A stretch of DNA of 64,000 nt from Rhodocyclaceae bacterium (GCA_013426785.1 JACDZI010000001.1:93425-157424); one strand, 5' to 3'; positions 25,281 to 35,150 are shown, numbered from the stretch's first letter. Numbers and translations: made by a program. The notes: generated by a model from the sequence alone, not told the origin.

Positions 25281-25665
25281 ATTTTTCGGGCAGATCCTCG
25301 CAACTCGCGCGCTCGAAATCGGCCCCGCGTTCGATGATTTCCTTCAATTTGATGCGCCGGGTGGCCGTCGGATGGCTGCACCGCCACCAACTGGCCGATG
25401 CCGCAAGAGGAAGAGGTTTGCCAGAAAACTACTTTGCACTCTTCGTCTGCACGAAGTGGAGGGGCTCGCGCAACCCTTCCAGCATCGCGAGGCGGGGGGT
25501 CTGTCGCCAGGGTGTAACGATTCAGCAGATGCAGCTGGCGCAGCAGTTATGCCTGTGTCTGCAACGGGTTCGAGAGCAGCAGCGTTTTTTCCATGTCTCG
25601 AATTGCTCAAGGTCGACAAACAGCGGCGGCGGCTCGGTTCCGGTCGGGGGCAGGTCAAGCTTCAT
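25279..25665 (-). pseudogene. Frameshifted remnant of a conserved betaproteobacterial gene
   Basis: No intact gene occupies this ~400-base stretch. On the minus strand an ATG at 25665 overlaps the HIT stop and reads MKLDLPPTGTEPPPLFVDLEQFETW. The frame then shifts and continues as LLLSNPLQTQA, stop, LLRQLHLLNRYTLA. A further shift gives RLAMLEGLREPLHFVQ, and after an in-frame stop FSGKPLPLA and a tail ending RASCEDLPEK at TAA 25279-25281. Pieces in the right order in different frames show a decayed gene. I recall similar openings in uncharacterised betaproteobacterial proteins, but cannot name the function. The end beyond PLPLA may come from another gene. Confidence 0.65.
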
Positions 25666-26086
25666 CGGGCTCCTTCCTTTGGGCGGCAAGGGCTACCCGC
25701 AGTTGGTCGTCGGTGGGCAGCGGGCGCGGTGGCACGGGCCGCCGGGCGCTCGCCCAGATCGGCGCGGGGAAATGGCTGTCGTCGCTCCAGCGCGGAATCA
25801 CATGCCAATGCAGATGGGGGACGACATTGCCGAGGCTAGCAAGGTTGATCTTGTCCGGTCGCACGACGGCGCGCATAGCCAGTTCGACGTCATTGACGAC
25901 CTCCAGGAAGTGCTTACGCTCTGCCACCGTCAGGTCGGACATCTCGGCCACATGGTCCTGCCAGACCACCCGGCAGAAACCGGGAAAGGCGGCGGCCTCT
26001 TCGCCGCCGACGCGAATCACCCGGCAGTGACTACCCTGCCAGAGAACCGCGCCGCCGGGCCCAGCGCAAAGCTCGCATGAGTTCAT
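25655..26086 (-). CDS. HIT family protein
   Basis: A 143-residue histidine-triad hydrolase or transferase acting on nucleotides. The triad HLHWHVIPRW lies near residue 95. The N-terminus has a CxxC pair (MNSCELC) typical of a diadenosine-tetraphosphate-type HIT subgroup. ATG 26086 fits the family; the ORF-track start extends 51 codons into DUF2917. Its stop overlaps the start of the pseudogene by 11 bases, so it was once co-translated with it. Confidence 0.88.
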   Translation of the reverse strand: MNSCELCAGPGGAVLWQGSHCRVIRVGGEEAAAFPGFCRVVWQDHVAEMSDLTVAERKHFLEVVNDVELAMRAVVRPDKINLASLGNVVPHLHWHVIPRWSDDSHFPAPIWASARRPVPPRPLPTDDQLRVALAAQRKEPDEA

Positions 26087-26354
26087 GCAGGGAAGATAGC
26101 AAAAATCTTCCCGCGCGACGTAGATGCCGCAGCCGCGATGGCGGCGCCTGCAGGACGATGTGCGCGCTGCCGAGGGCTTCCACCAGCACCATCCCTCCCC
26201 AGTCAAGGCGATAGCTGTCCCCGACGCGCAGGAATACATCGCCTGCGCCGTGTGCCTGTGTCAGCCAGACGCGCCCGGCGCGGCACTCGATCCGCGTCGG
26301 CCCGGCAATGCGGAGTGGGCGGTTGTGTTGCAGGGCGATCGCTTGATTTTCCAT
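26031..26354 (-). CDS. DUF2917 protein
   Basis: A 107-residue protein with the DUF2917 core: RIECRAGRVWLTQ, followed by GDVFLRVGDSYRL and LVEALGSAHIVL. The fold is probably a small cupin-like beta barrel. Function is unknown. ATG 26354 suits the family (MENQAIAL); the ORF-track start is longer. It overlaps the HIT gene by 56 bases. It is divergent from a MocR-type regulator, a frequent arrangement, so it is a likely target of that regulator. Confidence 0.8.
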   Translation of the reverse strand: MENQAIALQHNRPLRIAGPTRIECRAGRVWLTQAHGAGDVFLRVGDSYRLDWGGMVLVEALGSAHIVLQAPPSRLRHLRRAGRFLLSSLHELMRALRWARRRGSLAG

Positions 26355-26402
26355 GAGGGCCTCCGATGACAGTGGAGACAGTGTAGGCAGCCGCCAATAA
26401 AT

Positions 26403-26487
26403 GATACAGTTGTAGAAATAGTATATTGTGACCAATACAGATTGTTTTTTGGCTAACTGTACTGGTCGTCACTCCGGACAACTGTAC
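26403..26487. promoter_or_regulatory. Repeated AACTGTAC half-sites between DUF2917 and the MocR-type gene
   Basis: AACTGTAC occurs as a direct repeat at 26455-26462 and 26480-26487, 25 bases apart. A related inverted copy (ATACAGTTGTA) lies at 26404-26414. MocR/PdxR regulators usually bind direct repeats in the divergent promoter region, so these are good operator candidates. Confidence 0.55.
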
Positions 26488-26505
26488 GGGCAGAAAGGAT
26501 TGGCA

Positions 26506-27921
26506 ATGAGTGAATTGCGCTACGAACGCCTGGCCGACGAATTCGCCGGCCTGATTGCCGACGGCGTATTGCGCCGCGGCGAGCGCCTGCCCTCAGTGCG
26601 CAGGCTGGCGGAGGAAAAGCGCGTGTCGGTGTCCACCGCCGTGCAGGCGCTGCGCCAGCTGGAGCTGCGCGGGCTGGTCGAGGCGCGGCCGCAATCCGGG
26701 TTTTTCGTGCGGTCCCGGCCCCCCGCTGCGCCGCCCGCCAGTCCGCGCACGACAGCCGATGCCCCGGTCGTGGTCGACTTGAACCAGCGCCTGATCGAAG
26801 TGCTGCACACCAACCAGCGGCCGGGCATCGTGCCCCTCGGCGCCGCCCTGCCCGCGGCGGGCCTGCTACCGGTCGGCGCCCTGCACCGCCGCTACGCCAG
26901 CGTCGCCCGCCGCCATCCGCAGCTGCTGGAAGGTTGCAGCCACACCGACATCAACGACCCGCTGCTGGTGCGCCAGCTGGTCAAGCGCTCGCTGGCCTGG
27001 GGCGGGCCGCTCGAAGGCACGGAAATCGTCGTCACCAATTCCTGCACCGAATCGCTGAGCCTGTGCCTGCGCGCCGTCACCCGGCCTGGCGACACGGTGG
27101 CGGTGGAATCGCCGGCCTACTACGTGATGCTGCAACTGCTGGAGAGCCTCGGCCTCCGGGCGCTGGAAATTCCCTGCGACCCGCAGACCGGCCTGTCGGT
27201 GCCGGCGCTCGACCTCGCCACCCGCGACGACCAGGTAGCGGTGGTGTTGCTGGTACCGAATGCCAGCAACCCACTCGGCAGCGTGATGCCGGACTCGGCG
27301 AAGCGCCGCCTGGTGGAACTGATGGCGGCGCGCCGGGTGCCGGTGATCGAGGACGATATCTACGGCGATCTGTGTTTCGCCACGCAGCGCCCCTGGCCGC
27401 TGAAGGCCTTCGACACTACCGGCAACGTGATGCTGTGCGCTTCGTATTCCAAGTCGCTGTCGCCATCGCTGCGCATCGGCTTCGTCGCAGCGGGAAAGTA
27501 CCAGCGCGCCGTCGCCCTGCAGAAAATGCTGGCGAGCGGCGGCACCAACCCGATTACCCAGCGCGTGCTGGCCGAAACGCTGGAAGCCGGCAGCTACGAG
27601 CGGCAGGTGCGCGGCTTGCGCCGGCATTTCCAGGGCCAGGTGGAGCAGATGATGGGGGCCGTCGCGCGCCACTTCCCGGCCGGCACGCGCATGGCAACGC
27701 CGCAGGGCGGCTTCGTGCTGTGGGTGGAACTGCTCGAAGAGGTCGACACGGCCCGGCTATGGCAGCGGGCGATCGCCGCAGGCATCGCCTTCGTACCGGG
27801 CGATTTGTTCTCGCCGAGCGGCCTCTACCGCAACTGCCTGCGCCTCAACTGCGGCAATCCGTGGAGTGATGCGATCGACAGCGCGGTGCAGCGCCTCGGG
27901 GGGCTGATCGGCCAGGCCTGA
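26506..27921 (+). CDS. MocR-type regulator (GntR HTH fused to an aminotransferase domain)
   Basis: A 471-residue PLP-dependent regulator. The winged HTH occupies residues 1-70 (GERLPSVRRLAEEKRVSVSTAV). A fold-type I aminotransferase domain covers about 100-465, with the PLP lysine in SYSKSLSPSLRIGF and VIEDDIYGDL before it. Such proteins sense PLP or amino compounds and rarely act as enzymes. ATG 26506 follows AAAGGA; the ORF-track start is upstream. It is divergent from DUF2917 with repeated half-sites in the gap. Confidence 0.92.
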   Translation: MSELRYERLADEFAGLIADGVLRRGERLPSVRRLAEEKRVSVSTAVQALRQLELRGLVEARPQSGFFVRSRPPAAPPASPRTTADAPVVVDLNQRLIEVLHTNQRPGIVPLGAALPAAGLLPVGALHRRYASVARRHPQLLEGCSHTDINDPLLVRQLVKRSLAWGGPLEGTEIVVTNSCTESLSLCLRAVTRPGDTVAVESPAYYVMLQLLESLGLRALEIPCDPQTGLSVPALDLATRDDQVAVVLLVPNASNPLGSVMPDSAKRRLVELMAARRVPVIEDDIYGDLCFATQRPWPLKAFDTTGNVMLCASYSKSLSPSLRIGFVAAGKYQRAVALQKMLASGGTNPITQRVLAETLEAGSYERQVRGLRRHFQGQVEQMMGAVARHFPAGTRMATPQGGFVLWVELLEEVDTARLWQRAIAAGIAFVPGDLFSPSGLYRNCLRLNCGNPWSDAIDSAVQRLGGLIGQA

Positions 27922-27925
27922 CCGC

Positions 27926-27948
27926 GCCGTCCTGCCAGCGCCGACTTA
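27926..27948 (-). repeat. Dispersed 24-bp repeat, copy 8 (convergent junction)
   Basis: Fills most of the 33-base gap between the stops of the MocR-type gene and miaB. Two changes from the consensus. Confidence 0.88.
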
Positions 27949-27954
27949 TTCGGA

Positions 27955-29295
27955 TCAATCCTCGCGGATCACCACATCGCCGCGCAGGCTGTGCGGCAGC
28001 GCCACCGTAATCGTCACGTCGATGAACCGGCCGATCAAGCGTTCCGAACCCTTGAAATTCACCACCCGGTTATTAGCGGTACGGCCAGCCAGTTCGCGAG
28101 CATCCTTCCGGGCATGGCCCTCGACCAGCACCTTCTGCACCGTGCCCACCATGCTTTGCGACACTGCGAAGGCCAGTTCCTCGATGCGCTTCTGCAGGCG
28201 CATCAACCGCTCGGTCTTGAGTGCCTGCGACGTGTCGTCGGCCATCTCCGCCGCAGGGGTACCGGGGCGCGGGCTAAAAATGAAGGAAAAGCTCGCGTCG
28301 AAGCCGATCTCGTCGATCAGCATCATGGTCTTCTCGAAATCGTCGGCCGTCTCGCCGGGAAAGCCGACGATGAAGTCGGTGGACAGCGAGAGTTCCGGCC
28401 GCGCCGCGCGCAGCTTGCGCACCAGCGACTTGTATTCGAGCACCGTATAGCCGCGCTTCATGGCGGCGAGGATGCGATCGGAACCCGACTGGACGGGAAG
28501 GTGCAGGTGCGGCACCAGCTTGGGCGTGCTCGCATGGATGTCGATCAGCCGCTGCGTCATCTCGCAGGGATGCGAGGTGGTGTAGCGCAAGCGCTCGATC
28601 TCGGGAATGAAGGCGAGGGCCTCAATCAGGAAAGCCAGGTCGACCGTGTCGCCATCGGCCGTCGTGCCGCGATAGGCATTGACGTTCTGGCCGAGCAGGG
28701 TGATTTCCCGCACGCCCTGGCCAACCAACGCAGCCACCTCGTTCATCACGTCCTCGCACGGCCGCGACACCTCGTCGCCGCGCGTGTAGGGCACGATGCA
28801 GTAGGTACAAAATTTCGAACAGCCTTCCATCACCGAGACGAAGGCGCTCGATCCGGCCGCCCCCTCCACGCGCGCGGCGGGCAGGCGGTCGAATTTCTCG
28901 ATTTCCGGGAAGGACACATCCACCTGCGGCCGGCCGGTGGCGCGGCGCGCGGCAATCAGTTCCGGCAGGCGATGCAGGGTCTGCGGGCCGAACACCAGGT
29001 CAACATAGGGCGTGCGTCTGACGATGGCATCGCCTTCCTGGCTGGCCACGCAGCCGCCGACGCCGATCAGCAGGCCGGGCCTCGTTTCCTTGAGCTTGCG
29101 CACCCGGCCGAGGTCGTGGAACACCTTTTCCTGCGGCTTCTCGCGTACCGAGCAGGTGTTGAAGAGGATCAGGTCGGCCTCCTCCACGTTATCGGTGCGC
29201 GTCATGTCCTGCTTGCCGAGCAGGTCGAGCATCTTGTCCGAGTCGTACTCGTTCATCTGGCAGCCAAAGGTGCGGATGAAGACTTTCTGGGACAT
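27955..29295 (-). CDS. miaB: tRNA-2-methylthio-N6-dimethylallyladenosine synthase MiaB
   Basis: A 446-residue radical-SAM methylthiotransferase that modifies A37 of tRNAs reading UNN codons. The N-terminal domain holds the three auxiliary-cluster cysteines (FGCQMN, NTCSVRE, GGCVAS). The radical-SAM motif is [13 protein letters not shown]. The C-terminal TRAM domain starts near [11 protein letters not shown] 29295 begins [12 protein letters not shown], the family start. It is monocistronic and convergent with the MocR-type gene. Confidence 0.97.
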   Translation of the reverse strand: MSQKVFIRTFGCQMNEYDSDKMLDLLGKQDMTRTDNVEEADLILFNTCSVREKPQEKVFHDLGRVRKLKETRPGLLIGVGGCVASQEGDAIVRRTPYVDLVFGPQTLHRLPELIAARRATGRPQVDVSFPEIEKFDRLPAARVEGAAGSSAFVSVMEGCSKFCTYCIVPYTRGDEVSRPCEDVMNEVAALVGQGVREITLLGQNVNAYRGTTADGDTVDLAFLIEALAFIPEIERLRYTTSHPCEMTQRLIDIHASTPKLVPHLHLPVQSGSDRILAAMKRGYTVLEYKSLVRKLRAARPELSLSTDFIVGFPGETADDFEKTMMLIDEIGFDASFSFIFSPRPGTPAAEMADDTSQALKTERLMRLQKRIEELAFAVSQSMVGTVQKVLVEGHARKDARELAGRTANNRVVNFKGSERLIGRFIDVTITVALPHSLRGDVVIRED

Positions 29296-29390
29296 GGTGG
29301 GCACGCAGGGAAGAAGACGGGTGCAGATTTTATCAGCGCCCCTATCAGCTACACTGAATGCCTTTCGAATCGACACAGTGAGCCCATGGC

Positions 29391-30017
29391 ATGGAAAACC
29401 TGCTCTACTGGGTTGGCCTGGCGGCAGTAGCGGTCAGTGCCCTGACCGGCGTGCTGGACGCTGGCCGCAAGCAGATGGATCTGGTCGGCGTGGTCATGGT
29501 CGGCTGCGCCACCGCACTGGGCGGCGGCACGGTGCGCGACATTCTGCTCGACCGGCCGGTGTTCTGGATCAGCGACCAGACTTATCTGATCGTCGCGCTG
29601 GCGACCACGGTAGTGGTGTTCTTCGTCGTGCGCGGCCTGCGCCTGCCGCCACGGCTGTTCCTGATCCCGGATGCGGTCGGCCTGGCCCTGTTCACCATCA
29701 TCGGAACACAAATCGCGCTGGAATGGCAGGCACCCTGGTTGGTCGCCAGCCTGCTTGGCGTCATCACCGGGGTGGTCGGCGGAGTGCTGCGCGACGTGCT
29801 GTGCAACGAGGTGCCACTGATCTTCGTGCGCGGCGAACTCTACGCCTCGGCCGCCGGGGCCGGTGCACTGACGCTCGTCGGGCTACAGGCGCTGGGGCTG
29901 TCTGCGGTACTCGCCGCGTGGATCGGTATGGCCGTTGTGCTTGCCGCCCGCCTGCTGGCGATGGCCTTCCGCATCACCTTGCCAACCTATGCGGAGCGGG
30001 ATGGCAGGGACGATTGA
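29391..30017 (+). CDS. TRIC-type cation channel family protein (YicG/UPF0126)
   Basis: A 208-residue inner-membrane protein with about seven helices made of two repeated units. Each unit carries the family motif GGGxxRD ([11 protein letters not shown] and [13 protein letters not shown]). Prokaryotic TRIC channels conduct monovalent cations; some relatives are linked to glycine uptake. It is divergent from miaB with a 95-base gap. Confidence 0.92.
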   Translation: MENLLYWVGLAAVAVSALTGVLDAGRKQMDLVGVVMVGCATALGGGTVRDILLDRPVFWISDQTYLIVALATTVVVFFVVRGLRLPPRLFLIPDAVGLALFTIIGTQIALEWQAPWLVASLLGVITGVVGGVLRDVLCNEVPLIFVRGELYASAAGAGALTLVGLQALGLSAVLAAWIGMAVVLAARLLAMAFRITLPTYAERDGRDD

Positions 30018-30093
30018 AGCCGTCAGTCGTCGCGCTCCACCCTTGGCTTCTTCTGCGCAATGCCCTTGCGGCACTCGCGGACAGATCAAGACA

Positions 30094-30121
30094 AGCTCCG
30101 GATTATTGCCACCCCGGAGCT
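30094..30121. terminator. Hairpin between the TRIC channel and the cytochrome gene
   Basis: Inverted repeat AGCTCCGG/CCGGAGCT around a 12-base loop. It sits in the only convergent junction of the window without a dispersed repeat. It is a possible bidirectional terminator, although no long T-run follows. Confidence 0.45.
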
Positions 30122-30137
30122 AGTCCAAGGAAAACGC

Positions 30138-31439
30138 TTACTTCAGCTTGACGGCGGTAATGTCGGCCTTCTTGCCGAAACCCAAGGACTTGACCCAGGA
30201 CACATGGTGGCCGCGCGTGGTGATGTTTTCATCATGCACGGCGAAGCCGACGTTATAGACGCCGCCATCCTTTAGCGTTTTATCGTCGCTATTGGTCAGG
30301 CCGAGGGGGCGGGTAATGACCACCGTCCATATACCGTCCTTCCAGTTGCCAGTCGCATTGTTGTCGGCGGCGGAACCCTTTGCATCCTCACGGCTGGTCA
30401 GATAGTCGGGAATCATGTCGCCTTCCTTCCAGCCGGCATTGGCATCGAAGGGTACAGCATTCTTCTCGCGAATCAGGAAGTGGTCGGCCTTGTGCAGCTG
30501 GTCGACGGTAATCGACTTGTAGCCGACCTTCTTCTCATCCCACATGAACTTGGGTTGGCGCGTGGTCCGGTCGGCATTGCTGCTGAACATCTCTTTGCCG
30601 GCATCGCTGTAGCGGAATTCTAGGACGTAACCGTCGTCGGCCATGCCGACCGGGTGACTGCGATGGGCGCGCCACTGGATCAGATCGACAAAGCCGCCTT
30701 CCTGCTTGATCTTGGCCAGTTCTTCGACGCTCTTGCCGGTTTTCCAGTCGGCCGGATTGGTGCGCGAGGCTGGTAGATACTTGCGCACGTCGGATTTCTT
30801 GATCGCCTTGAGCAGGGCGTTGCCGGCCACTTCTTCCTTGGTGAATTGCTTCGCCATGTCGCGCTGCCCATCGTGGCAGGTCTGCCAGCAGCCCTGGCTG
30901 GCGAAACCCGGTACCTTGCCGTCGTCGATCATCATCGACATGCGGTCTTCGTAGAGGTCCATTTCTTGACCGAGTTGTACCGGCTTGTCGAGATGCGGAT
31001 AGCCCCAGACCTTCCATTCCTTGCCATCGAAGCGCAGATATTGATGCTCGGTGCCGGGAAAGGAATTCTCAGTTTTCCACTGAAAATGGAAATAGGCGTT
31101 CTGGTCGTCGTAGGCGACCTTGACGTTGAGATCGATCGACGCGTTCTTGAGCTTGACGGGCGTGGGTTCGAGCAGGGTACCCTTGACGATCTTGTAGCCC
31201 AGATCCTTTTCAGCATCGGGCTCATTGTGGCAGGACACGCAGGAGTCGCCGCGGGCGGTTTCCCTGGCGGCGCCCTTGTGCGCCTCGCTGGTCAGCCACT
31301 CGTAGGAAGACTGGCCGGGATAGAACAGAGTCAAGGATTTGCCGGGGATGGCGTTCCAGTTGATCTTGACCGGATCGGCAGCGTTGGCGGCATTGAGGCC
31401 GAGCGCGGCCAGACTGGCGAACAGGATGGTCTTTTTCAT
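30138..31439 (-). CDS. Ethylbenzene-dehydrogenase-related periplasmic multiheme protein
   Basis: A 433-residue secreted protein with a signal peptide ending LNAANAAD. One heme c motif, CVSCH, is near residue 67, and CWQTCH (a CxxxCH variant) is near 187. The rest resembles the heme-binding gamma-subunit domain of ethylbenzene dehydrogenase/DMSO reductase type II (ITRPLGL, FAVHDENITTRGHHVSW near the end). It would carry electrons in the periplasm. No molybdo-subunit is in the window. It is divergent from the outer-membrane protein gene across a 323-base region. Confidence 0.85.
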   Translation of the reverse strand: MKKTILFASLAALGLNAANAADPVKINWNAIPGKSLTLFYPGQSSYEWLTSEAHKGAARETARGDSCVSCHNEPDAEKDLGYKIVKGTLLEPTPVKLKNASIDLNVKVAYDDQNAYFHFQWKTENSFPGTEHQYLRFDGKEWKVWGYPHLDKPVQLGQEMDLYEDRMSMMIDDGKVPGFASQGCWQTCHDGQRDMAKQFTKEEVAGNALLKAIKKSDVRKYLPASRTNPADWKTGKSVEELAKIKQEGGFVDLIQWRAHRSHPVGMADDGYVLEFRYSDAGKEMFSSNADRTTRQPKFMWDEKKVGYKSITVDQLHKADHFLIREKNAVPFDANAGWKEGDMIPDYLTSREDAKGSAADNNATGNWKDGIWTVVITRPLGLTNSDDKTLKDGGVYNVGFAVHDENITTRGHHVSWVKSLGFGKKADITAVKLK

Positions 31440-31762
31440 TATTGATCTCCGTTATAGAGGGCTGACATTCGGGGTGGGGAACATACCTGGTACTAGTGGA
31501 CCGCAAGCAAGCCCATATCTGGTATGCGGGTGCTCCCGCTAACGGGAAGTTGCGGCCAACTGCCACCGTACATCATTTCCCCTCTGCAGCCAAGGGCAGC
31601 ATAGTCCTTCAGTAACGGGTTGGCATCAGACTAAAGTCTTATATATATCCAGACCATCGCCGCTAGTTTGTTGCGTTGCGTTCAGAGTAAAAATAGCCCT
31701 TGGCCTATCCTTGGTATCCGAGTGATACCCCTTCCGATCCCGAATTCGCCGAAAGGAACTCC
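31440..31762. promoter_or_regulatory. Long divergent regulatory region of the cytochrome island
   Basis: No gene is visible. The region is AT-richer than its surroundings (TATATATATCC). It holds ATACCTGGTA (31483-31492) and ATATCTGGTA (31515-31524), 32 bases apart, each built on the palindrome TACC-T-GGTA. An inverted repeat GGTATC-N5-GATACC lies at 31713-31729. Such elements resemble the inverted heptamers bound by NarL-type regulators, and a NarXL-type pair is encoded 3 kb away. This is inference from the pattern. Confidence 0.5.
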
Positions 31763-32470
31763 ATGATTTCTGTCACGATGAATCGCCTGTCCTTGTGCTT
31801 GCCCTTGCTGTTTTTTCTCGCCGCAGCCCCCGCCCATGCTGAAGGCCCGATGGCCACCGACGATGCCGGGACGCTGGACCGGGGTGGCATGAAGGTGGAA
31901 GGCGTATTGAGCCGCGACGACAGGGAACACGGCAAGGAGCTGGTGTTCGGTTTCGCACCGATCGAGAACGTCGAGGTCGGCCTTGCCGTTGCCCGCGCCG
32001 AGGACCGCTCAGCCGATCCGGATACCAATCTGCGCGGCACCGGTTTCAGTGTCAAGTGGGTGCCTTACCAGAATGACACCGGCTGGTCGCTGGGCGCCAG
32101 CTTCGGTTACGGGCACACCCGGATCAATGATCGCGAAAACGCCGACAAGTTCACCGAGAAGGAATACGCCCTGGCCGGCCTGGCCACCTATCGCCTGGAA
32201 AATGGCCAGGTGCTGCACCTGAACCTGGGTGCCACGCGCGTCAAGGCGCAGGGCAACAGCGATACCGTCGGCATCTGGGGCATCGGCTACGAATTCCCCC
32301 TGCTCGACAATCTGCAACTGACGGTCGAGACCTATGGTGAAGAGAACGCCGGCCCGGACAAGGCCATCGGCTTGCGCTACGAAGTCTTCGAGGGCTTCAA
32401 GCTGTCCGGCGCGGTCGGGCGTGGCAACGACCGCAGCTTCGGCCAGATCGGCTTCGCCTGGGAATTTTAA
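31763..32470 (+). CDS. Outer-membrane beta-barrel protein
   Basis: A 235-residue protein with a signal peptide ending APAHAEG. It has alternating strands such as GFSVKWVPY, WSLGASFGYGHTRI, ALAGLATYRL and VLHLNLGATRV, and a C-terminal phenylalanine (FGQIGFAWEF), the outer-membrane assembly signal. It probably forms a small barrel of about 10-12 strands. GAAAGGA precedes ATG 31763. It leads the operon with a diheme cytochrome and a beta-propeller. A role as an electron conduit or porin is possible but not shown. Confidence 0.8.
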   Translation: MISVTMNRLSLCLPLLFFLAAAPAHAEGPMATDDAGTLDRGGMKVEGVLSRDDREHGKELVFGFAPIENVEVGLAVARAEDRSADPDTNLRGTGFSVKWVPYQNDTGWSLGASFGYGHTRINDRENADKFTEKEYALAGLATYRLENGQVLHLNLGATRVKAQGNSDTVGIWGIGYEFPLLDNLQLTVETYGEENAGPDKAIGLRYEVFEGFKLSGAVGRGNDRSFGQIGFAWEF

Positions 32471-32498
32471 AATTTCTGAAATTCAAGAGGAGGTTTAA

Positions 32499-33389
32499 AT
32501 GAATACATATCAGGGTATATCGTGGCATTCCACCACCCATCGCCTCGCCGCTTTTCTGCTGGCGGGCGTCGCTTCCTGTTTCATGGCCGGACAGGCCAGC
32601 GCCGATAAAATGGACCGCACGATCAACATCGAATGGCTCGAACAGATGCACAGGGAAGGCGTGGCACTCAAGGGCGACCACTCCGCCGTCGATGCCCTGA
32701 TCCTTGGCCGCAACATTCCGATCCCCTACGACTACGTCGCCACCCTGATGCGCACGCCCAATGCCTTCGGCCAAGGTCCCGCCTGCATCATCTGTCACTC
32801 TTCCAAGGACCCCAAGGTCAGCTATCGTGGCCTCGATTTATCGACCTGCGACGGCATGAAGGCCGGTTCGACGGAAGATCCGGCCAATCCCATCTTCACG
32901 CCCGGCCAGAAGGCCGGCAAGTCCATCCTCGGCCGCCGCCTGCGCAACAACCGCATGCCACTGGGAGTACCTTTCAACATTTCCCCCAATGAAGGTGCCA
33001 TCAAGACTGTCACAGACTGGATCACCGCCGGGGCGCCGAACGACGAGAACTTCCAGAAGAGTGTTCTACCACTGTTCAAGAAGAAAAACGTCTTCGCACC
33101 CAACACGCCGGCTTGCACCACCTGCCACATGTCGAACAAGGAACCGCCGAGCTTCCATGAAATGAACCTGGGTAGCTACGAAGGCATCATGCTTGGTGCC
33201 GACTCCGTCGCCAAGGGTGTCGCCAACGCCACCAAGGTGGTCATCCCCGGCAACCCCAAGGATAGCCCGCTGCTGCAACATCTGTTCGAGGATCGCATGC
33301 CACCCGGCATTCCGCCGACCGAAGATCGCGACCATCCGAACACACGCATCCTGCTGCGCTGGATCGAACAGGGCGCTCGCTGCAATTGA
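32499..33389 (+). CDS. Diheme c-type cytochrome
   Basis: A 296-residue secreted protein. The signal peptide ends MAGQASAD. Heme motifs CIICH (near residue 97) and CTTCH (near 206) mark two cytochrome c domains. Each half carries a similar end (NRMPLGVPF and DRMPPGIPP), with Met as the likely sixth ligand, which shows an internal duplication. It has AGGAGG ahead of the ATG, and its stop overlaps a TTG start of the next gene. Confidence 0.88.
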   Translation: MNTYQGISWHSTTHRLAAFLLAGVASCFMAGQASADKMDRTINIEWLEQMHREGVALKGDHSAVDALILGRNIPIPYDYVATLMRTPNAFGQGPACIICHSSKDPKVSYRGLDLSTCDGMKAGSTEDPANPIFTPGQKAGKSILGRRLRNNRMPLGVPFNISPNEGAIKTVTDWITAGAPNDENFQKSVLPLFKKKNVFAPNTPACTTCHMSNKEPPSFHEMNLGSYEGIMLGADSVAKGVANATKVVIPGNPKDSPLLQHLFEDRMPPGIPPTEDRDHPNTRILLRWIEQGARCN

Positions 33390-34468
33390 TCCCCGGACGC
33401 CGCCGCTGCCTGGCGGCTCTCATCCTTGGGCTAGCCGCCGGCCCCACGTTCGCGCAGGGTAGCCCCGGCAAAACGTCGGGGCTGTTGCAGCGCTGGCCCA
33501 CCGGCAATGCCACCCTGGCGCCAGTGACAGCAGCAGGAAAACACATCCTGTGCGCCGGCGAGCAGGCCATCGCACTGGTCGATGTTGCCCGCCGTAACCC
33601 GCTCTGGCAACGGGCGCATGGTCTGCCGGAAGGCGCGGTGTTTCGGCCGCGTGTTGCCAATGGCGTAGCGGTCTGCGCCGGACAGCAGGCAGTCGGTGCC
33701 TGGCAACTCGCCACCGGCAAACCCCTGTGGCGCCATGACGCCCGCGCCCAGATCGGCGTGCCCTGCGTCACCCCGGATCGAGCCTTCTTCGGCGATGGCC
33801 ACGAACTGGTCTGCCTTGACCTGGCGAGCGGCAAGCCACGCTGGCGCTTCGCCGCCATCGCCGACACCCAGATCAGCTATGCCCCGACGGTCAGCGGCGA
33901 TGCCGTTTTCGTCGGCCCCGGCGACGGCCGTTTGTATGCGTTGAACACGGCGAACGGCTCGGTGCGCTGGACGCTCGACCGCATGGCCGAATGGCAATAT
34001 CTGCGCCAGTTGCATGTCGATGGCAATGTGCTGGTCGGCGGCAGCTACAAGGAGATCCTCTACGGCATCGACTGCGCCAGTGGCAAAGTCTTATGGACTT
34101 TCAATGCCGGCAACTTCATCAATTCGCATCACGTCGCGAATGGCGTCGCCTACCTCTGGTCGCCCACCGGCTGGCTGTATGCCATCGATGTACAAACCGG
34201 CGCGGTGCGCTGGCGCCATCTGACCACCGACTACCGGGGCGGCGGCGGCAACTGGGCTTCGTTGATGGCCGAACTGGTCACCCGGGACAACCGCCTCTAC
34301 GCCCTGGATCTGGACAATGTATTGCATGTCCTCGACACCGCCAGCGGCAAGGAAATCGGGCGCAGCGAGCTGCCCGAAGCGGTACGGCCGTTTGTGTTGC
34401 CGCTCAGCGCGACGCAGATGGTTTTCGGTGCCGAGAGCGGCGAACTGCTGCTCGCCTCGCTGGACTGA
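33386..34468 (+). CDS. PQQ-like beta-propeller repeat protein
   Basis: A 360-residue secreted protein starting at TTG 33386, overlapping the cytochrome stop (TTGA). The signal peptide ends AGPTFAQG. Repeats of the PQQ-propeller type are seen: [43 protein letters not shown] and [11 protein letters not shown]. It lacks the dehydrogenase active-site features, so it is more likely a binding scaffold for its cytochrome partner than an enzyme. Its TGA runs into a dispersed repeat. Confidence 0.83.
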   Translation: MIPGRRRCLAALILGLAAGPTFAQGSPGKTSGLLQRWPTGNATLAPVTAAGKHILCAGEQAIALVDVARRNPLWQRAHGLPEGAVFRPRVANGVAVCAGQQAVGAWQLATGKPLWRHDARAQIGVPCVTPDRAFFGDGHELVCLDLASGKPRWRFAAIADTQISYAPTVSGDAVFVGPGDGRLYALNTANGSVRWTLDRMAEWQYLRQLHVDGNVLVGGSYKEILYGIDCASGKVLWTFNAGNFINSHHVANGVAYLWSPTGWLYAIDVQTGAVRWRHLTTDYRGGGGNWASLMAELVTRDNRLYALDLDNVLHVLDTASGKEIGRSELPEAVRPFVLPLSATQMVFGAESGELLLASLD

Positions 34469-34491
34469 AAAGTCGGCGCCGGCAGGACGGC
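34468..34491 (+). repeat. Dispersed 24-bp repeat, copy 9 (convergent junction)
   Basis: Starts in the last base of the propeller-gene stop and fills the gap to the response-regulator stop. Two changes from the consensus. Confidence 0.88.
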
Positions 34492-34496
34492 AAGAT

Positions 34497-35150
34497 TCAG
34501 GCTTTGCCGCTGCGCGGCCCGCCCTGCTGCACCGCCAGCAGTGCCGCCTCGGTGCGTGAGCGCACGTGGAGCTTTTGCAGGATGATCGTCACATGGTGCT
34601 TGATGGTTTTTTCCGCCAGATGCAGCCGTTCGCCGATCTCGCGATTGGTAAGCCCCTGACTCAGGAGATCGAGCACTCCGGTCTCGCGTGAGGTAAGCGT
34701 CTCGAAGGAATCGGCAGCACGCGGGCGGGAAAATTCGCTCAGCATGGCCGCCGCCAGCGCCGGGGTGACATAGGCCTCACCCGCCGCGACGCGACGCACG
34801 ATGTCGCGCAGTTCGCTGGCCGACACCCCCTTCAGCACATATCCGTGGGCGCCGGCCTTGAGGGCAGCCATCAGACTTTCCGGCGTCTCCGCCATGGTCA
34901 ACATCATCAGGCGCGCGGCGGGCAGCTCGGTAGCAATGCAGGCGGCGGCGGCAATGCCGCCCATGCCGGCCATGCTGATATCGAGCAGCACCAGATCGGG
35001 ACGCAGGCGGCGCGCCAGTTCGACCGCCTCTTCGCCGCTGCCTGCCTCGGCGACCACCGAAAAATCTGCGGCGGCAGCCAGCGAAGTCGCCACGCCCTCG
35101 CGGAACAAGGGGTGGTCGTCCGCCAGCAGGATGCGGATGAGGTCAGCCAT
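34497..35150 (-). CDS. NarL/FixJ-type response regulator
   Basis: A 217-residue regulator. The receiver domain has LLADDHPLF and the phospho-acceptor Asp in LVLLDISMAGMGG. A LuxR-type HTH lies near residues 150-205 (LTSRETGVLDLLSQGLTNREIGERL). ATG 35150 overlaps the kinase stop by eight bases. It converges on the cytochrome/propeller operon and is its most likely regulator. Confidence 0.93.
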   Translation of the reverse strand: MADLIRILLADDHPLFREGVATSLAAAADFSVVAEAGSGEEAVELARRLRPDLVLLDISMAGMGGIAAAACIATELPAARLMMLTMAETPESLMAALKAGAHGYVLKGVSASELRDIVRRVAAGEAYVTPALAAAMLSEFSRPRAADSFETLTSRETGVLDLLSQGLTNREIGERLHLAEKTIKHHVTIILQKLHVRSRTEAALLAVQQGGPRSGKA

